A stretch of DNA of 64,000 bases, taken from positions 62,001 to 126,000 of the forward strand of contig JAFADY010000017.1 in NCBI GenBank assembly GCA_023424395.1, given 5' to 3'. A program made the position numbers and the translations under genes. The stretch's first letter is position 1, and each line of letters begins with the position of its first letter. A model generated the notes under the pieces. It saw only the letters and a list, made by a program, of their open reading frames with translations. It was not told the DNA's origin and did no database searches. This stretch comes from Bacteroidota bacterium. GTDB lineage: Bacteria > Bacteroidota > Bacteroidia > Bacteroidales > Dysgonomonadaceae. Of this stretch, positions 1-8,895 are shown piece by piece.

Positions 1-871
1 GAGTTTTAATATTATTGTATTGGCAAAGCAAGTTCCCGATACGCGAAACGTAGGGAAAGATGCCATGAAAGCCGATGGAACCGTAAACAGGGCAGCCTTG
101 CCTGCCATTTTCAATCCGGAGGATTTAAATGCGCTGGAACAAGCGCTGGGAATAAAAGATGAATATCCGGATTCGAAGATCACTATATTAACTATGGGGC
201 CGGGGCGCGCTGCTGAAATTTTAAGAGAAGGATTGTTTCGCGGAGCCAATGACGGCGTGTTGCTCACCGATCGTGCTTTTGCTGGAGCCGATACCTTGGC
301 AACTTCCTATGCCCTTTCTATGGCTGTGAAGAAAATCGGCGATTTTGATATTATCATCTCGGGCCGTCAGGCCATAGATGGAGATACGGCGCAGGTTGGG
401 CCGCAAGTGGCGGAAAAACTCGGCATTCCGCAAATAACGTATGCAGAAGAGATAGAGAAAATAGACAAGAACAAAATTAAGGTAAAACGCAGGTTGGAAA
501 ACGGGGTTGAAGTAGTGGAATGTCCGCTTCCGGTGGTAATCACCGTTAACGGATCGGCTCGCACTTGCAGGCCTCGTAACGCAAAATTGCTGCAAAAGTA
601 CAAACATGCTAAAACTGTAACCGAACGACAGGTTGAAAATCTCGATTATATTGACATTTATAATTCACGCCCTTACCTCGATTTGGTGGAGTGGAGCGTT
701 GCCGACGTAAACGCTGATGTAGTTCAGTGCGGATTATCGGGTTCGCCCACCAAAGTGAAAAAAATAGAGAACGTGGTGTTCCAAGCGAAAGAAAGCAAAC
801 GTATATCGGATGACGACGTTGAATTAGAAGACTTGATAAAAGAGTTAATTGCAAATCATACAATAGGATAA
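1..871 (+). CDS. etfB: Electron transfer flavoprotein beta subunit (5' end outside window)
   Basis: Small subunit of the EtfAB heterodimer, which passes electrons from acyl-CoA dehydrogenases to the respiratory chain or to ferredoxin-linked steps. The frame is open back to the window edge: the residues S-F-N-I-I-V-L precede AKQVPDT, the usual EtfB N-terminal strand. The TTG at 20 is therefore not the start; only a few residues are missing. The central stretch DGDTAQVGPQVAEKLGIPQ and the RTCRPR motif are typical of the family. The stop lies 2 nt before the etfA start, so the two genes are co-transcribed. Family assignment is secure; whether this Etf bifurcates electrons cannot be judged here. 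Confidence 0.96.
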   Translation, partial: SFNIIVLAKQVPDTRNVGKDAMKADGTVNRAALPAIFNPEDLNALEQALGIKDEYPDSKITILTMGPGRAAEILREGLFRGANDGVLLTDRAFAGADTLATSYALSMAVKKIGDFDIIISGRQAIDGDTAQVGPQVAEKLGIPQITYAEEIEKIDKNKIKVKRRLENGVEVVECPLPVVITVNGSARTCRPRNAKLLQKYKHAKTVTERQVENLDYIDIYNSRPYLDLVEWSVADVNADVVQCGLSGSPTKVKKIENVVFQAKESKRISDDDVELEDLIKELIANHTIG

Positions 872-873
872 AT

Positions 874-1893
874 ATGAACAATATATTTGTATATTTAGAA
901 ATAGAAGACGGCATAGTTGCCGAAGTGAGCCAGGAATTGCTTACCAAAGGGCGCTCACTGGCAAACCAATTGGATTGTAAATTGGAAGCTATTGCCGCAG
1001 GCACGAAATTGGAAAAAATAGCGGAACAAGTTTTTCCTTACGGAGTGGATGTTTTGCATGTATTTAATGATAATCGGTTATCGCCATACACCACTTTGCC
1101 GCATACATCCATTTTGGTAAATCTGTTCAAAAAAGAAGAGCCGCAAATTTGCCTGATGGGCGCTACCATTATCGGGCGCGATTTGGGCCCGCGCGTTTCT
1201 TCCGCATTGGGAAGCGGCCTCACGGCCGATTGTACATCGCTCGAAATAGGCGATCACGAAGAAAAAAAGATCGGTAAAAAGTACGAAAACCTGTTGTACC
1301 AAATCCGTCCCGCCTTCGGCGGCAATATTGTGGCATGGATCATTAACCCCGATCATCGCCCGCAAATGGCTACCGTTCGCGAAGGAGTGATGAAAAAGGA
1401 GATTGTGGATACGAATTATAAAGGCGAGATTGTTGAACACGATGTCAATGATTTCGTTTCCGACGATGATTTTATCGTTTCAATTATCGACCGCCATGTC
1501 GAAAAATCGAAAGTGAACATCAAAAACTCGCCCATCATCATATCCGGAGGATACGGAGTAGGTTCCAGAGAGAATTTTCAATTATTGTATGATTTAGCGA
1601 ATGTATTGGGCGCTGAAGTGGGCGCATCGCGCGCGGCTGTGGATGCCGGATTTGCCGAACATGAACGTCAGATCGGACAAACCGGTGTAACTGTCCGGCC
1701 CAAGTTATATATCGCTTGTGGTATTTCGGGGCAAATCCAACACATTGCAGGAATGCAAGACAGTTCGCTGATTATTTCCATCAACAACGATCCGAACGCG
1801 CCTATCAACACCATTGCCGATTATGTCATCACCGGCGAAATCGAAAAGGTGATTCCAAAAATGATTAAATATTATAGGAAAAATTCAAAATAA
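874..1893 (+). CDS. etfA: Electron transfer flavoprotein alpha subunit
   Basis: Large subunit of EtfAB, which carries the redox FAD. The N-terminal half is the divergent ETF domain. The C-terminal FAD domain (about residues 205-339) shows GGYGVGSRENF, then GASRAAVDAG, and the family signature running from LYIACGISGQIQHIAG to NNDPNAPI near residues 275-310. At 339 residues it is of normal length. It follows etfB after 2 nt and precedes an acyl-CoA dehydrogenase by about 116 nt, so the three most likely form one functional unit. No anomaly seen. Confidence 0.97.
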   Translation: MNNIFVYLEIEDGIVAEVSQELLTKGRSLANQLDCKLEAIAAGTKLEKIAEQVFPYGVDVLHVFNDNRLSPYTTLPHTSILVNLFKKEEPQICLMGATIIGRDLGPRVSSALGSGLTADCTSLEIGDHEEKKIGKKYENLLYQIRPAFGGNIVAWIINPDHRPQMATVREGVMKKEIVDTNYKGEIVEHDVNDFVSDDDFIVSIIDRHVEKSKVNIKNSPIIISGGYGVGSRENFQLLYDLANVLGAEVGASRAAVDAGFAEHERQIGQTGVTVRPKLYIACGISGQIQHIAGMQDSSLIISINNDPNAPINTIADYVITGEIEKVIPKMIKYYRKNSK

Positions 1894-1897
1894 AAGC

Positions 1898-2002
1898 CCC
1901 TCCAACTCCCTCAAAGGGAGCGCCGGGAGTTGAAATTCATTTATAAAAAGTAAAATATTGCCTCTTCTCCTCCACTTGGGGAGGCCGGGTGAGGCTAAAA
2001 TT
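1898..2002. repeat. Two diverged copies of a C/G-rich hairpin repeat between etfA and the acyl-CoA dehydrogenase gene
   Basis: The first copy contains the perfect hairpin CTCCCT-CAA-AGGGAG followed by a GCCGGGAGTTGAAA tail. The second, about 55 nt later, reads CTCC-ACTT-GGGGAG followed by GGCCGGGTGAGGCTAAAA. The two align as degenerate copies of one unit. A third relative with CCCCTTT-AAAAAA-AGGGG lies near 16556-16575. These look like dispersed intergenic repeats; an effect on mRNA stability inside the etf operon is possible but not shown. Confidence 0.55.
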
Positions 2003-2009
2003 TAAAATT

Positions 2010-3731
2010 ATGGCCAATTTTTATACCGATACCCCGCAATTCAAACACTATCTGAATCATCCTTTGATGAAACGAATTGTGGAATTAAAAGAAAGAAATT
2101 ATCAAGATAAAGAAAAGTATGACTACGCACCGATGGATTTCGAGGATGCTATGGACAGCTACGATAAAGTACTGGAAGTGGTCGGCGAAATCTGTGCGGA
2201 AATTATAGAACCTAATGCCGAAGAGGTTGATCATAACGGACCTACGGTTTCCAACGGACGCGTTACTTATGCCAAGCCCACACAGGAAAACATCGATGCT
2301 CTGAACAAAGCGGAATTGATGGGAATGGCGCTGGCAAGGAAATATGGCGGATTGAATTTTCCGATGGTCCCTTACATGATGTCGGCAGACATTGTGAGCC
2401 GTGCCGATGCGAGTTTCCAAAATATCTGGATGCTGCAGGATTGCGGAGAAACCATTTATGAATTTGCTACCGAAGAACAAAAAGAAGCTTACTTGCCTCG
2501 CATCGCCAAAGGCGAGACCATGTCGATGGACCTGACCGAACCCGATGCCGGATCCGATCTGCAAGCGGTTATGCTCAAAGCGTCTTATAATGAAAAAGAC
2601 GATCAATGGTATTTGAATGGCGTGAAACGTTTTATAACCAATGGCGATTCCGATATTCACCTGGTGCTTGCCCGTTCGGAAGAAGGCACAAAAGACGCGC
2701 GCGGGCTTTCCATGTTCGTGTATGACAAAAATGACGGTGGAGTTACCGTTCGTCGCATCGAAAACAAAATGGGCATCAAAGGCGCTCCAACTTGCGAGCT
2801 GGTGTTTAAGAACGCCAAAGCCGAGTTAGTCGGCTCACGCCGTTTGGGATTGATCAAGTACGTGATGTCGTTGATGAATGGCGCACGATTGGGAATTATC
2901 GCTCAATCGGTAGGAATTTCGGAAGCCGCTTGTCGCGAAGCCTACGATTATGCTATCGAACGTCGTCAGTTCGGGAAAGCCATTATCGAAATGCCGCCGG
3001 TTTACGAGATGTTGGCCAATATGCGCGCCAAAACAGATGCTTCCCGAGCTATACTTTACGAAACTTGCCGTTTTGTGGACATGTACAAAATATTAGAAGA
3101 CATTTCGCGCGAACGGAAACTCACGCCGGAAGAACGCGACGAAATGAAATATTATTCGCGTTTGGCGGATGCTTTCACCCCACTCGGAAAAGGAATGGCC
3201 AGCGAATACGCCAATCAAAACGCATACGATGCCATTCAGGTACACGGCGGTTCGGGATATATGAAAGATTACAAGTGCGAACGCTTGTATCGCGATGCGC
3301 GTATTACCAATATTTACGAAGGAACGACTCAATTGCAGGTGGTTGCTGCCATTCGGCACGTTACCACCGGCACATATTTGCAAAGGATAAAAGAATATGA
3401 GGCTATGCCGGTGGCTCCGGAATTGGAACCTTTAAAACGCGCTTTATCCAAAATGGCTCAAATGTATGAGAAGTTGGTCGAATTGGTTACTAATCCGAAA
3501 GACGAGGAATATCTCGATTTCCATGCGCGCAGGCTCGTAGAAAGCGCCGCACATATTATAATGGGACATTTACTGTTGCAGGATGCCAACAAAGAACCCG
3601 AAATGTTTCGTCGTTCAGCGGAAGTTTACATTCATTACGGACAAATTGAAGTAATCAAACACTATAATTTTGTTACGAAATCCCGAATGGACGATATCGG
3701 TTATTATAAACCTGCTATGGAAGAAGCATAA
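2010..3731 (+). CDS. Acyl-CoA dehydrogenase family protein
   Basis: Flavoenzyme that introduces a trans-2,3 double bond into an acyl-CoA and hands electrons to EtfAB, encoded just upstream. The two family signatures are present: TEPDAGSD near residues 177-184 (FAD/substrate binding) and the segment from VHGGSGYM to IYEGTTQ near 410-441, whose Glu is the usual catalytic base position. At 573 residues it is longer than the classical enzymes of about 380, with a C-terminal helical extension as in long-chain/Bacteroidetes members. I chose ATG 2010 over GTG 1989 because the upstream seven codons lie in the intergenic repeat. The substrate is unknown; a butyryl-CoA-type or amino-acid-derived acyl-CoA is plausible. 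Confidence 0.93.
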   Translation: MANFYTDTPQFKHYLNHPLMKRIVELKERNYQDKEKYDYAPMDFEDAMDSYDKVLEVVGEICAEIIEPNAEEVDHNGPTVSNGRVTYAKPTQENIDALNKAELMGMALARKYGGLNFPMVPYMMSADIVSRADASFQNIWMLQDCGETIYEFATEEQKEAYLPRIAKGETMSMDLTEPDAGSDLQAVMLKASYNEKDDQWYLNGVKRFITNGDSDIHLVLARSEEGTKDARGLSMFVYDKNDGGVTVRRIENKMGIKGAPTCELVFKNAKAELVGSRRLGLIKYVMSLMNGARLGIIAQSVGISEAACREAYDYAIERRQFGKAIIEMPPVYEMLANMRAKTDASRAILYETCRFVDMYKILEDISRERKLTPEERDEMKYYSRLADAFTPLGKGMASEYANQNAYDAIQVHGGSGYMKDYKCERLYRDARITNIYEGTTQLQVVAAIRHVTTGTYLQRIKEYEAMPVAPELEPLKRALSKMAQMYEKLVELVTNPKDEEYLDFHARRLVESAAHIIMGHLLLQDANKEPEMFRRSAEVYIHYGQIEVIKHYNFVTKSRMDDIGYYKPAMEEA

Positions 3732-3755
3732 ACAAATTTAATAAATTTAGTTTTA

Positions 3756-3787
3756 AGGGCGGAAATATAATTATTCCGCCCTTTTTA
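3756..3787 (+). terminator. Terminator of the etfBA-acyl-CoA dehydrogenase unit
   Basis: Stem AAGGGCGGAA/TTCCGCCCTT around a short AT loop, followed by a T-rich tract, 25 nt after the acyl-CoA dehydrogenase stop. Strong intrinsic terminator. Confidence 0.85.
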
Positions 3788-3876
3788 GTTAAATATAGTT
3801 AAATCTGAGAAAAATAATCGGTTTTTCATGCAGCGTTTTTCCCGAAAGTTCATCTATTAAGTAAACCCTGTTCATT

Positions 3877-4305
3877 ATGCATGCATTCCGATTTCTTCTT
3901 TGTTTTTCTTTTCTCCTCATTCTCCTGTCGTGTGACGAGAATTCAAATTTATCGCCTTACGATAATCTTTCCACTGTAGTTGACAGTAAATTGTTCGAAA
4001 AAACATCCGGTAGCAATTTCACCATTCAATCGGCAATTATCAAAGATGGATTTTTGGAAATAACCCTTGCCGCAAGCGGTTGCAACGGCTCAACTTGGAA
4101 AGCAAGGCTCATCGATTCGGGGTTGATAGCAGAATCTTATCCCGTGCAAAGATACGCCAGAATTGAATTTGTAAATGGCGAAGAGTGCATGGCTTATTTA
4201 ACAAAAACATTTGCTTTCGACTTAAGCCTTTTGCAGGTGCCCGATGCAAATAGAGTAGCTATTAACCTTACCGGATGGAATAATTCATTGTTATATACCT
4301 ACTGA
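3877..4305 (+). CDS. Small hypothetical lipoprotein
   Basis: 142 residues. The N-terminus is a lipoprotein signal peptide: a hydrophobic core followed by LILLSC, so lipidation is expected at the Cys near residue 19 and the protein should sit in the envelope. The mature part has further Cys residues (in SGCNGS and GEECMAY) that could form a disulfide, and short beta-like segments. I do not recognise the family. It stands alone between a terminator and the ECF sigma gene. Confidence 0.7.
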   Translation: MHAFRFLLCFSFLLILLSCDENSNLSPYDNLSTVVDSKLFEKTSGSNFTIQSAIIKDGFLEITLAASGCNGSTWKARLIDSGLIAESYPVQRYARIEFVNGEECMAYLTKTFAFDLSLLQVPDANRVAINLTGWNNSLLYTY

Positions 4306-4492
4306 AATTCGTCAAAAGAGAGCTAAAAATCTATTGTAACGCTTATTTTAACAAAATATTTTTGTTTGTTATCTTTTTTATATTTTTCTTTGCCACGGAA
4401 AAACCACCAAACAATTAAAAAGCTAAATAAAATTTGCCTATAAGATCAACATTACTCGAATAAATTAAATTTTACTATTTAAACTTTAAGTA

Positions 4493-5086
4493 ATGGATAC
4501 ATTTTGCACGATGACCGATGAGGAATTGGTTGCATCGTATGCCGAAGGCAATAATGAAGCTTTTGATGTGCTTCTCAACAGACATAAGCAGTCGCTTTAT
4601 GGATATATTCTCTATACGGTAAGAAATCGCGATCTGGCTGAAGATATTTTTCAGGAAACCTTTATCAAAGCCATTACCACAATTAAACAAGGGCGTTATA
4701 CCGAAACCGGCAAGTTTCGTGCATGGGTAAATCGCATCGCGCACAATTTAATTATCGATCATTTCCGTCAGGAAAAGAACGAAAATACGGTGTTGAACGA
4801 AGAATATGAAGTAGATCTGTTCAATAACCAGAATTTGTGTGATGAAACCGTTGAAGAACAAATGGTAAAAACACAAGTATTGAGCGATGTAAAGAAACTG
4901 ATAGACTTTCTTCCCGAATCGCAACGCGAAGTGCTTACCATGCGTTATTATCACGATTTGAGTTTCAAAGAAATTGCCGACAAAACCGGCGTAAGCATCA
5001 ATACTGCGCTCGGCAGAATGCGTTACGCTATTCTCAATATGCGTAAATTGGCCGACGACAATCGGATGATCCTTACATTGAACTGA
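4493..5086 (+). CDS. ECF-type RNA polymerase sigma factor
   Basis: Sigma-70 family factor of 197 residues with only regions 2 and 4. Region 2 (about residues 25-100) contains the RNRDLAEDIFQETF core-binding helix and the FRAWVNRIAHNLIIDHFR promoter-melting helix. Region 4 (about 138-190) contains LPESQREVLTMRYYHDLSF and a helix-turn-helix, EIADKTGVSINTALGRMR. No anti-sigma or SusC/SusD gene lies next to it, unlike many Bacteroidales ECF factors, so its signal cannot be guessed. A strong terminator follows. Confidence 0.93.
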   Translation: MDTFCTMTDEELVASYAEGNNEAFDVLLNRHKQSLYGYILYTVRNRDLAEDIFQETFIKAITTIKQGRYTETGKFRAWVNRIAHNLIIDHFRQEKNENTVLNEEYEVDLFNNQNLCDETVEEQMVKTQVLSDVKKLIDFLPESQREVLTMRYYHDLSFKEIADKTGVSINTALGRMRYAILNMRKLADDNRMILTLN

Positions 5087-5138
5087 GTTTCTTCACACAC
5101 AACTAATTCGTAGCCTAACTTTCCGGGGCTGCAAACAA

Positions 5139-5171
5139 AAAAAGACCGACTTAAAAAGCCGGTCTTTTTTA
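5139..5171 (+). terminator. Terminator after the ECF sigma gene
   Basis: Stem AAAGACCG.C/GCCGGTCTTT with an A-rich loop followed by a T run, about 55 nt after the sigma-factor stop. Confidence 0.85.
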
Positions 5172-6120
5172 GGAAGGAGTCCTCCTCTATGTTGCACACG
5201 TATTGTATTACTAAAACCAATGATTTTGTTGTTGTTCTCGAATTAACTTAAACCGCGAGGTTTAAGCGTCGAGTGCGTTATCTACTTCAAAACACGAAGA
5301 CCGCTAAAAGCGTCAGAAACGGTCGAAACCGTAAATGCAGCCCCAAGTGGTTTTTTGTTCTTGTTCGAAATGGTGTTATCAAACAGTTTACAAAGTTTCA
5401 AGCTTCGAAGCATGTAAGAATAGTTTGCCGGAATGGATACCGTGCGCCCTTTTCATTGATACCGTTTCATACAAAATACAAAACGTTGCATTCGATAAAA
5501 ATTGGGGAACAAAGTTGACATTGCTTGTAATAACCTTTATTTGCCGTTTCGGTGGCTAACGCCACGTCTGCTTTAAATAAACCGGGCAAAAGAATAAGTT
5601 TGTAACACAAACTCTTGTTACAACACGATCGACTCAACGTTCGAACAATTTTCCGTAATCGAAATTACTCGAAATTGCATGTGGATAAAACATGGAACTT
5701 GTCATCTAAAGAAGAGTTGAATTTTCAAAAAATAAATTTCTCTAATTTTTTCTCTCCGATACGTCTTGAACACAGCTTCAATTTGTTCGTTAAGCTATTT
5801 CCAAACTCGGGAAATTCATCCCTGCCATCTTTTTTTCAAGAAAAAGTTCAATAAATCTTTGCAGTAAAACTGCAACCTATTTCTTTCCCTTCGTCTCTAC
5901 AAAACCTTTTACAATTTTGCATTTATTCCTTCAAATCTCCGAAACTCACGAGTGAGCTTAGAAATCTTCCGGAGATGCAAAAAGGTAGAAGTTTTCATCA
6001 TACATTGGTAAGCAGTCAAAAAAAATTTATAAACATTATAAAATGTGTAGTCAATTTCAGTAAGCGAAATGAACACGAAGTGCATCTGCCTGCTTTTGAC
6101 TGAACCAATTTTTTTTAGTG
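5172..6120. other. Hairpin-rich non-coding region between convergent genes
   Basis: No convincing protein: the open frames here are short and low in complexity. Instead there are repeated small hairpins. 5247-5266 is an 8-bp perfect stem closed by a GCGA (GNRA) tetraloop; 5319-5332 is ACGGT-CGAA-ACCGT; 5552-5565 is GTGGC-TAAC-GCCAC; 5600-5623 is an 8-bp stem TTGTAACA/TGTTACAA; 5935-5976 has arms ATCTCCG/CGGAGAT around a second stem CTCAC-GA-GTGAG. CAGTCAAAA (6013-6021) pairs with TTTTGACTG (6094-6102), followed by eight T at 6109-6116. A structured non-coding RNA ending near 6116 is possible; a decayed gene is the alternative. Confidence 0.35.
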
Positions 6121-6239
6121 TACAAAATATCAAAGAACTCCTAATATCTTTCGTACGATTTTTCGTACTTCATATTTGTTGTTGTTAGGTCTTGCAAATA
6201 TAACATTCCAAACAAAGGTTTTGCAAATATTTTCGCTTG

Positions 6240-6288
6240 AACTTATCAACAAGTTCTTAACAGTTTCTTAACAACTTATCAACAAGTT
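6240..6288. promoter_or_regulatory. Paired 16-bp repeat with DnaA-box-like core
   Basis: AACTTATCAACAAGTT occurs exactly twice (6240-6255 and 6273-6288), with starts 33 bp apart, about three helical turns. Each copy is itself an inverted repeat AACTT/AAGTT and contains TTATCAACA, one change from the DnaA box TTATCCACA. Between them TTCTTAACA and TTTCTTAACA form a further direct repeat. It could be a protein-binding site; it lies downstream of both neighbouring genes, so it is not an ordinary promoter operator. Confidence 0.4.
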
Positions 6289-6312
6289 TTTATTGATTTG
6301 AAAAACAGATTA

Positions 6313-7560
6313 TTACTCGAATTTTATCGACTTAGATGGTGTGATTTTCGCAACAAGGTACGATGGGCCGATCATCATAAGTAAAGAAACAATTAAAGTT
6401 CCCACGTTAAGTAGTAGAATATACAAAGGATTTAAGTCGATAGGTACGGCGGAAAGATAGTAAGTGGAAGGATCGAGTTTGATGATTTGAAATTCTTTTT
6501 GAATGATGCAAATAGCCAACCCGATGATGTTGCCCCACAACATGCCCTGCCCGATAAGGAAAAAAGAAAGGTAAAGAAATACTTTTCGGATGCTGAAATC
6601 GCGTGCTCCCATCGATTTAAGTATGCCGATCATATTGGTTCTTTCCAAAATAATGATCAACAGACCGGAGATCATGGTAAATCCCGATACCAAGAGCATC
6701 AGAATAAGAATTACCCAAACGTTCATATCGAGTAAGTGAAGCCAATTAAAGATCATCGGATTAATATCTTTGATGGAACGGGCGTAAAGCGCATTTCCAA
6801 GCCTGTCGCGATAAGTTGACATCTCAAAGAAAAGGTCTTGCACCGTTCTGTCCAAATTATCGTAGTCTTTAACCAAAACTTCTATTCCGCTCACCATATC
6901 TTCATCCCATCCGTTTAAACCGGAAAGTACATCGGATTCTGTTACTACAAAAAGTTTATCGTAATCTTCAAAACTTGTTTCATAAATACCGGATATTTGA
7001 AACCTTCTGGCGCGGACAGGATCTTGTACAAAATAAGTGGTGAAATTGTCTCCTAATTTCAATTGCAGCAAATCGGCGATGTGTTTGGAGATAATGGCCT
7101 GATTAATTGCAGAAGTGTCATTTGTTTGAATTATCGAGCCTTCGATGAGGTTTGTTTTGAAAAAACTCCAATCGAAATCATCGGAAACGCCTTTAAGTAC
7201 GACACCCTGAAAATCGTTATCGGTTTTTATGATGCCCGGTTTGGTAATGAATTTCTGAATATGCGCGATATTAGGGTAACTTTCGAGTTTTCGTTTCAAG
7301 GTATCGGAAAAGGAAATGGGATTATGTTCGTAAGATGAATTATTATCGAAACCGGTTACCTGAATGTGCGAGCCGAAGCCCACTACTTTGTCGCGAACAT
7401 TTTTTTTGAATCCCACGATAATACAAACGGCAAGGATCATCACCGCCAAACCCATTGCTATGCCGGCAATGGCAATTTTTATGGCGGGCGATGAAACGCG
7501 CTTGTCGTTTTTCTTGTCGCCTTTGTAAATCCGTCGTGCTATAAAAAGTTCGCTATTCAT
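6313..7560 (-). CDS. FtsX/LolC-family ABC transporter permease
   Basis: Inner-membrane permease of the MacB/LolCE type, which extrudes or shuttles lipoproteins or other envelope substrates together with an ATPase. It has one N-terminal membrane helix (about residues 28-51), a large periplasmic domain (about 52-285), then three C-terminal helices in an FtsX domain; the segment MISGLLIIILERTNMIGILK is characteristic. I chose the start at 7560 (MNSELFIARRIYKG, 415 residues) because it begins 4 nt after the upstream aminotransferase gene; the longer frame would overlap that gene by about 85 nt. No ATPase partner is adjacent, so it probably uses a LolD-like protein encoded elsewhere. Confidence 0.9.
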   Translation of the reverse strand: MNSELFIARRIYKGDKKNDKRVSSPAIKIAIAGIAMGLAVMILAVCIIVGFKKNVRDKVVGFGSHIQVTGFDNNSSYEHNPISFSDTLKRKLESYPNIAHIQKFITKPGIIKTDNDFQGVVLKGVSDDFDWSFFKTNLIEGSIIQTNDTSAINQAIISKHIADLLQLKLGDNFTTYFVQDPVRARRFQISGIYETSFEDYDKLFVVTESDVLSGLNGWDEDMVSGIEVLVKDYDNLDRTVQDLFFEMSTYRDRLGNALYARSIKDINPMIFNWLHLLDMNVWVILILMLLVSGFTMISGLLIIILERTNMIGILKSMGARDFSIRKVFLYLSFFLIGQGMLWGNIIGLAICIIQKEFQIIKLDPSTYYLSAVPIDLNPLYILLLNVGTLIVSLLMMIGPSYLVAKITPSKSIKFE

Positions 7561-7564
7561 TGTT

Positions 7565-8761
7565 TTACCAAGTATATTGATAGGCTTCCAGAGCCTTTTC
7601 GAGAACGATAATGGCTTTCTCCAAATCAGATTTATCGATGACATAGGCAATTCTCACCTGATTTTTTCCCAACCCCGGCGTAACATAAAATCCCGATGCC
7701 GGAGCCATAAAAATAGTTTGGTTTTCATACCTGAAATCCGATAAACACCAGGCGCAAAACTCATCGGCATCGGCCATCGGCAGGCTTGCCAACGCGTAAA
7801 ACGCGCCCATGGGCATGGGAGCATAAACACCGGGTATTTTATTGAGTTTATCAATCAGAAAATCTCGGCGGCTTTTGTATTCGTTGAAATTGTTCTGCAT
7901 ATATTCTTCGCCGCTATCCAGCGAAGCATTGGCGGCGATCTGCCCGATAAGGGGCGGGCTTAAGCGCGCTTGGCAGAATTTCATCACCGTATCGTGCAGC
8001 TTTTTATTTTTTGTTATCAGTGTGCCGATCCTTACGCCGCATTCACTGTATCTCTTGGATACGGAATCGATCAGAACTACGTTTTCCTCAATTTCTTTTA
8101 AATGGCAAGCAGATATATACGGTGTATCGCTGTAAATAAATTCGCGGTAAACCTCGTCCGAAAACAAATACAGATCGTGTTTCTTTACTAACAGCCTGAT
8201 CTGCTCCATTTCGGTTGCCGTATAGACGTATCCGGTGGGATTATTCGGGTTGCAGATAAGGATCCCTTTCGTTTTCGGGTTGATAAGTTCCTCGAATTGT
8301 TCAATATCGGGCAATTTAAATCCGGATTCTATGGTGGAAGGGATAGTTTTTATCACCGCTCCGGCAGATACGGCAAATGCCATATAATTGGCGTAAGCCG
8401 GTTCGGGAATAATAATTTCATCGCCGGGATTGAGGCAGGCCATAAAAGCATATAACACCGCTTCGGAACCTCCTGCGGTAACTATTATTTCATCAGGAGA
8501 CAGATTTATATCGAATTTGGCATAATATTTCACCAAATTTTCGCGAAAAAACTTGTAGCCGTCGCTCGGACTGTATTCCAAAACTTTCCGGTCAATATTT
8601 TTTATCGCATCAATAGCCACTTGAGGAGAATACAAATCCGGCTGCCCGATATTGAGATGATATACTTTTATTCCACGGGCTTTAGCGGCTTCGGAAAGCG
8701 GAGCTAATTTTCGGATGGGGGAAGCGGGCATTTGCAGGCCACGCACAGAAATTTCGGGCAT
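7565..8761 (-). CDS. Class I/II pyridoxal-phosphate aminotransferase
   Basis: Fold-type I aminotransferase of 398 residues, probably using aspartate or another amino acid with 2-oxoglutarate. Visible features are NIGQPD near residue 40, NPNNPTGY near 170, SDEVYREF near 203, SVSKRYSECGVRIG with the PLP-binding Lys near 237, and the carboxylate-binding Arg in NQVRIAY near 370. It is the first gene of a two-gene unit with the FtsX-type permease, 4 nt apart. A TAACTTTG -7 element lies on the minus strand at 8811-8818. The exact substrate cannot be told from sequence. Confidence 0.93.
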   Translation of the reverse strand: MPEISVRGLQMPASPIRKLAPLSEAAKARGIKVYHLNIGQPDLYSPQVAIDAIKNIDRKVLEYSPSDGYKFFRENLVKYYAKFDINLSPDEIIVTAGGSEAVLYAFMACLNPGDEIIIPEPAYANYMAFAVSAGAVIKTIPSTIESGFKLPDIEQFEELINPKTKGILICNPNNPTGYVYTATEMEQIRLLVKKHDLYLFSDEVYREFIYSDTPYISACHLKEIEENVVLIDSVSKRYSECGVRIGTLITKNKKLHDTVMKFCQARLSPPLIGQIAANASLDSGEEYMQNNFNEYKSRRDFLIDKLNKIPGVYAPMPMGAFYALASLPMADADEFCAWCLSDFRYENQTIFMAPASGFYVTPGLGKNQVRIAYVIDKSDLEKAIIVLEKALEAYQYTW

Positions 8762-8810
8762 ATAACCAATAAATCTTTAAAAAATTCCTCTATTTAAAGG
8801 GTTTTAGCTG

Positions 8811-8868
8811 CAAAGTTAATTAAAAAAATGTGTTTCATGGCTGATGTGTTTTTTGTTTTGTATTTTTG
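8811..8868. promoter_or_regulatory. Divergent promoters for the aminotransferase and GH16 genes
   Basis: On the minus strand TAACTTTG (8818-8811) matches the Bacteroidetes -7 element TAnnTTTG about 50 nt before the aminotransferase start. On the plus strand TATTTTTG (8861-8868) lies 28 nt before the GH16 start. The -33 elements are not clear by eye. Confidence 0.5.
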
Positions 8869-8895
8869 TGGATGTAAAAACTCAAAATAACGATT

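Noticed and set aside
5273..5854. Several plus-strand ORFs of 74-81 codons in the 1.2-kb gap
   Set aside because: Overlapping frames with low complexity, no ribosome-binding sites and no recognisable domains; the hairpins explain the region better.
5140..6120. tmRNA, RNase P RNA or SRP RNA in the gap
   Set aside because: None of the conserved core sequences of these RNAs could be found on either strand.
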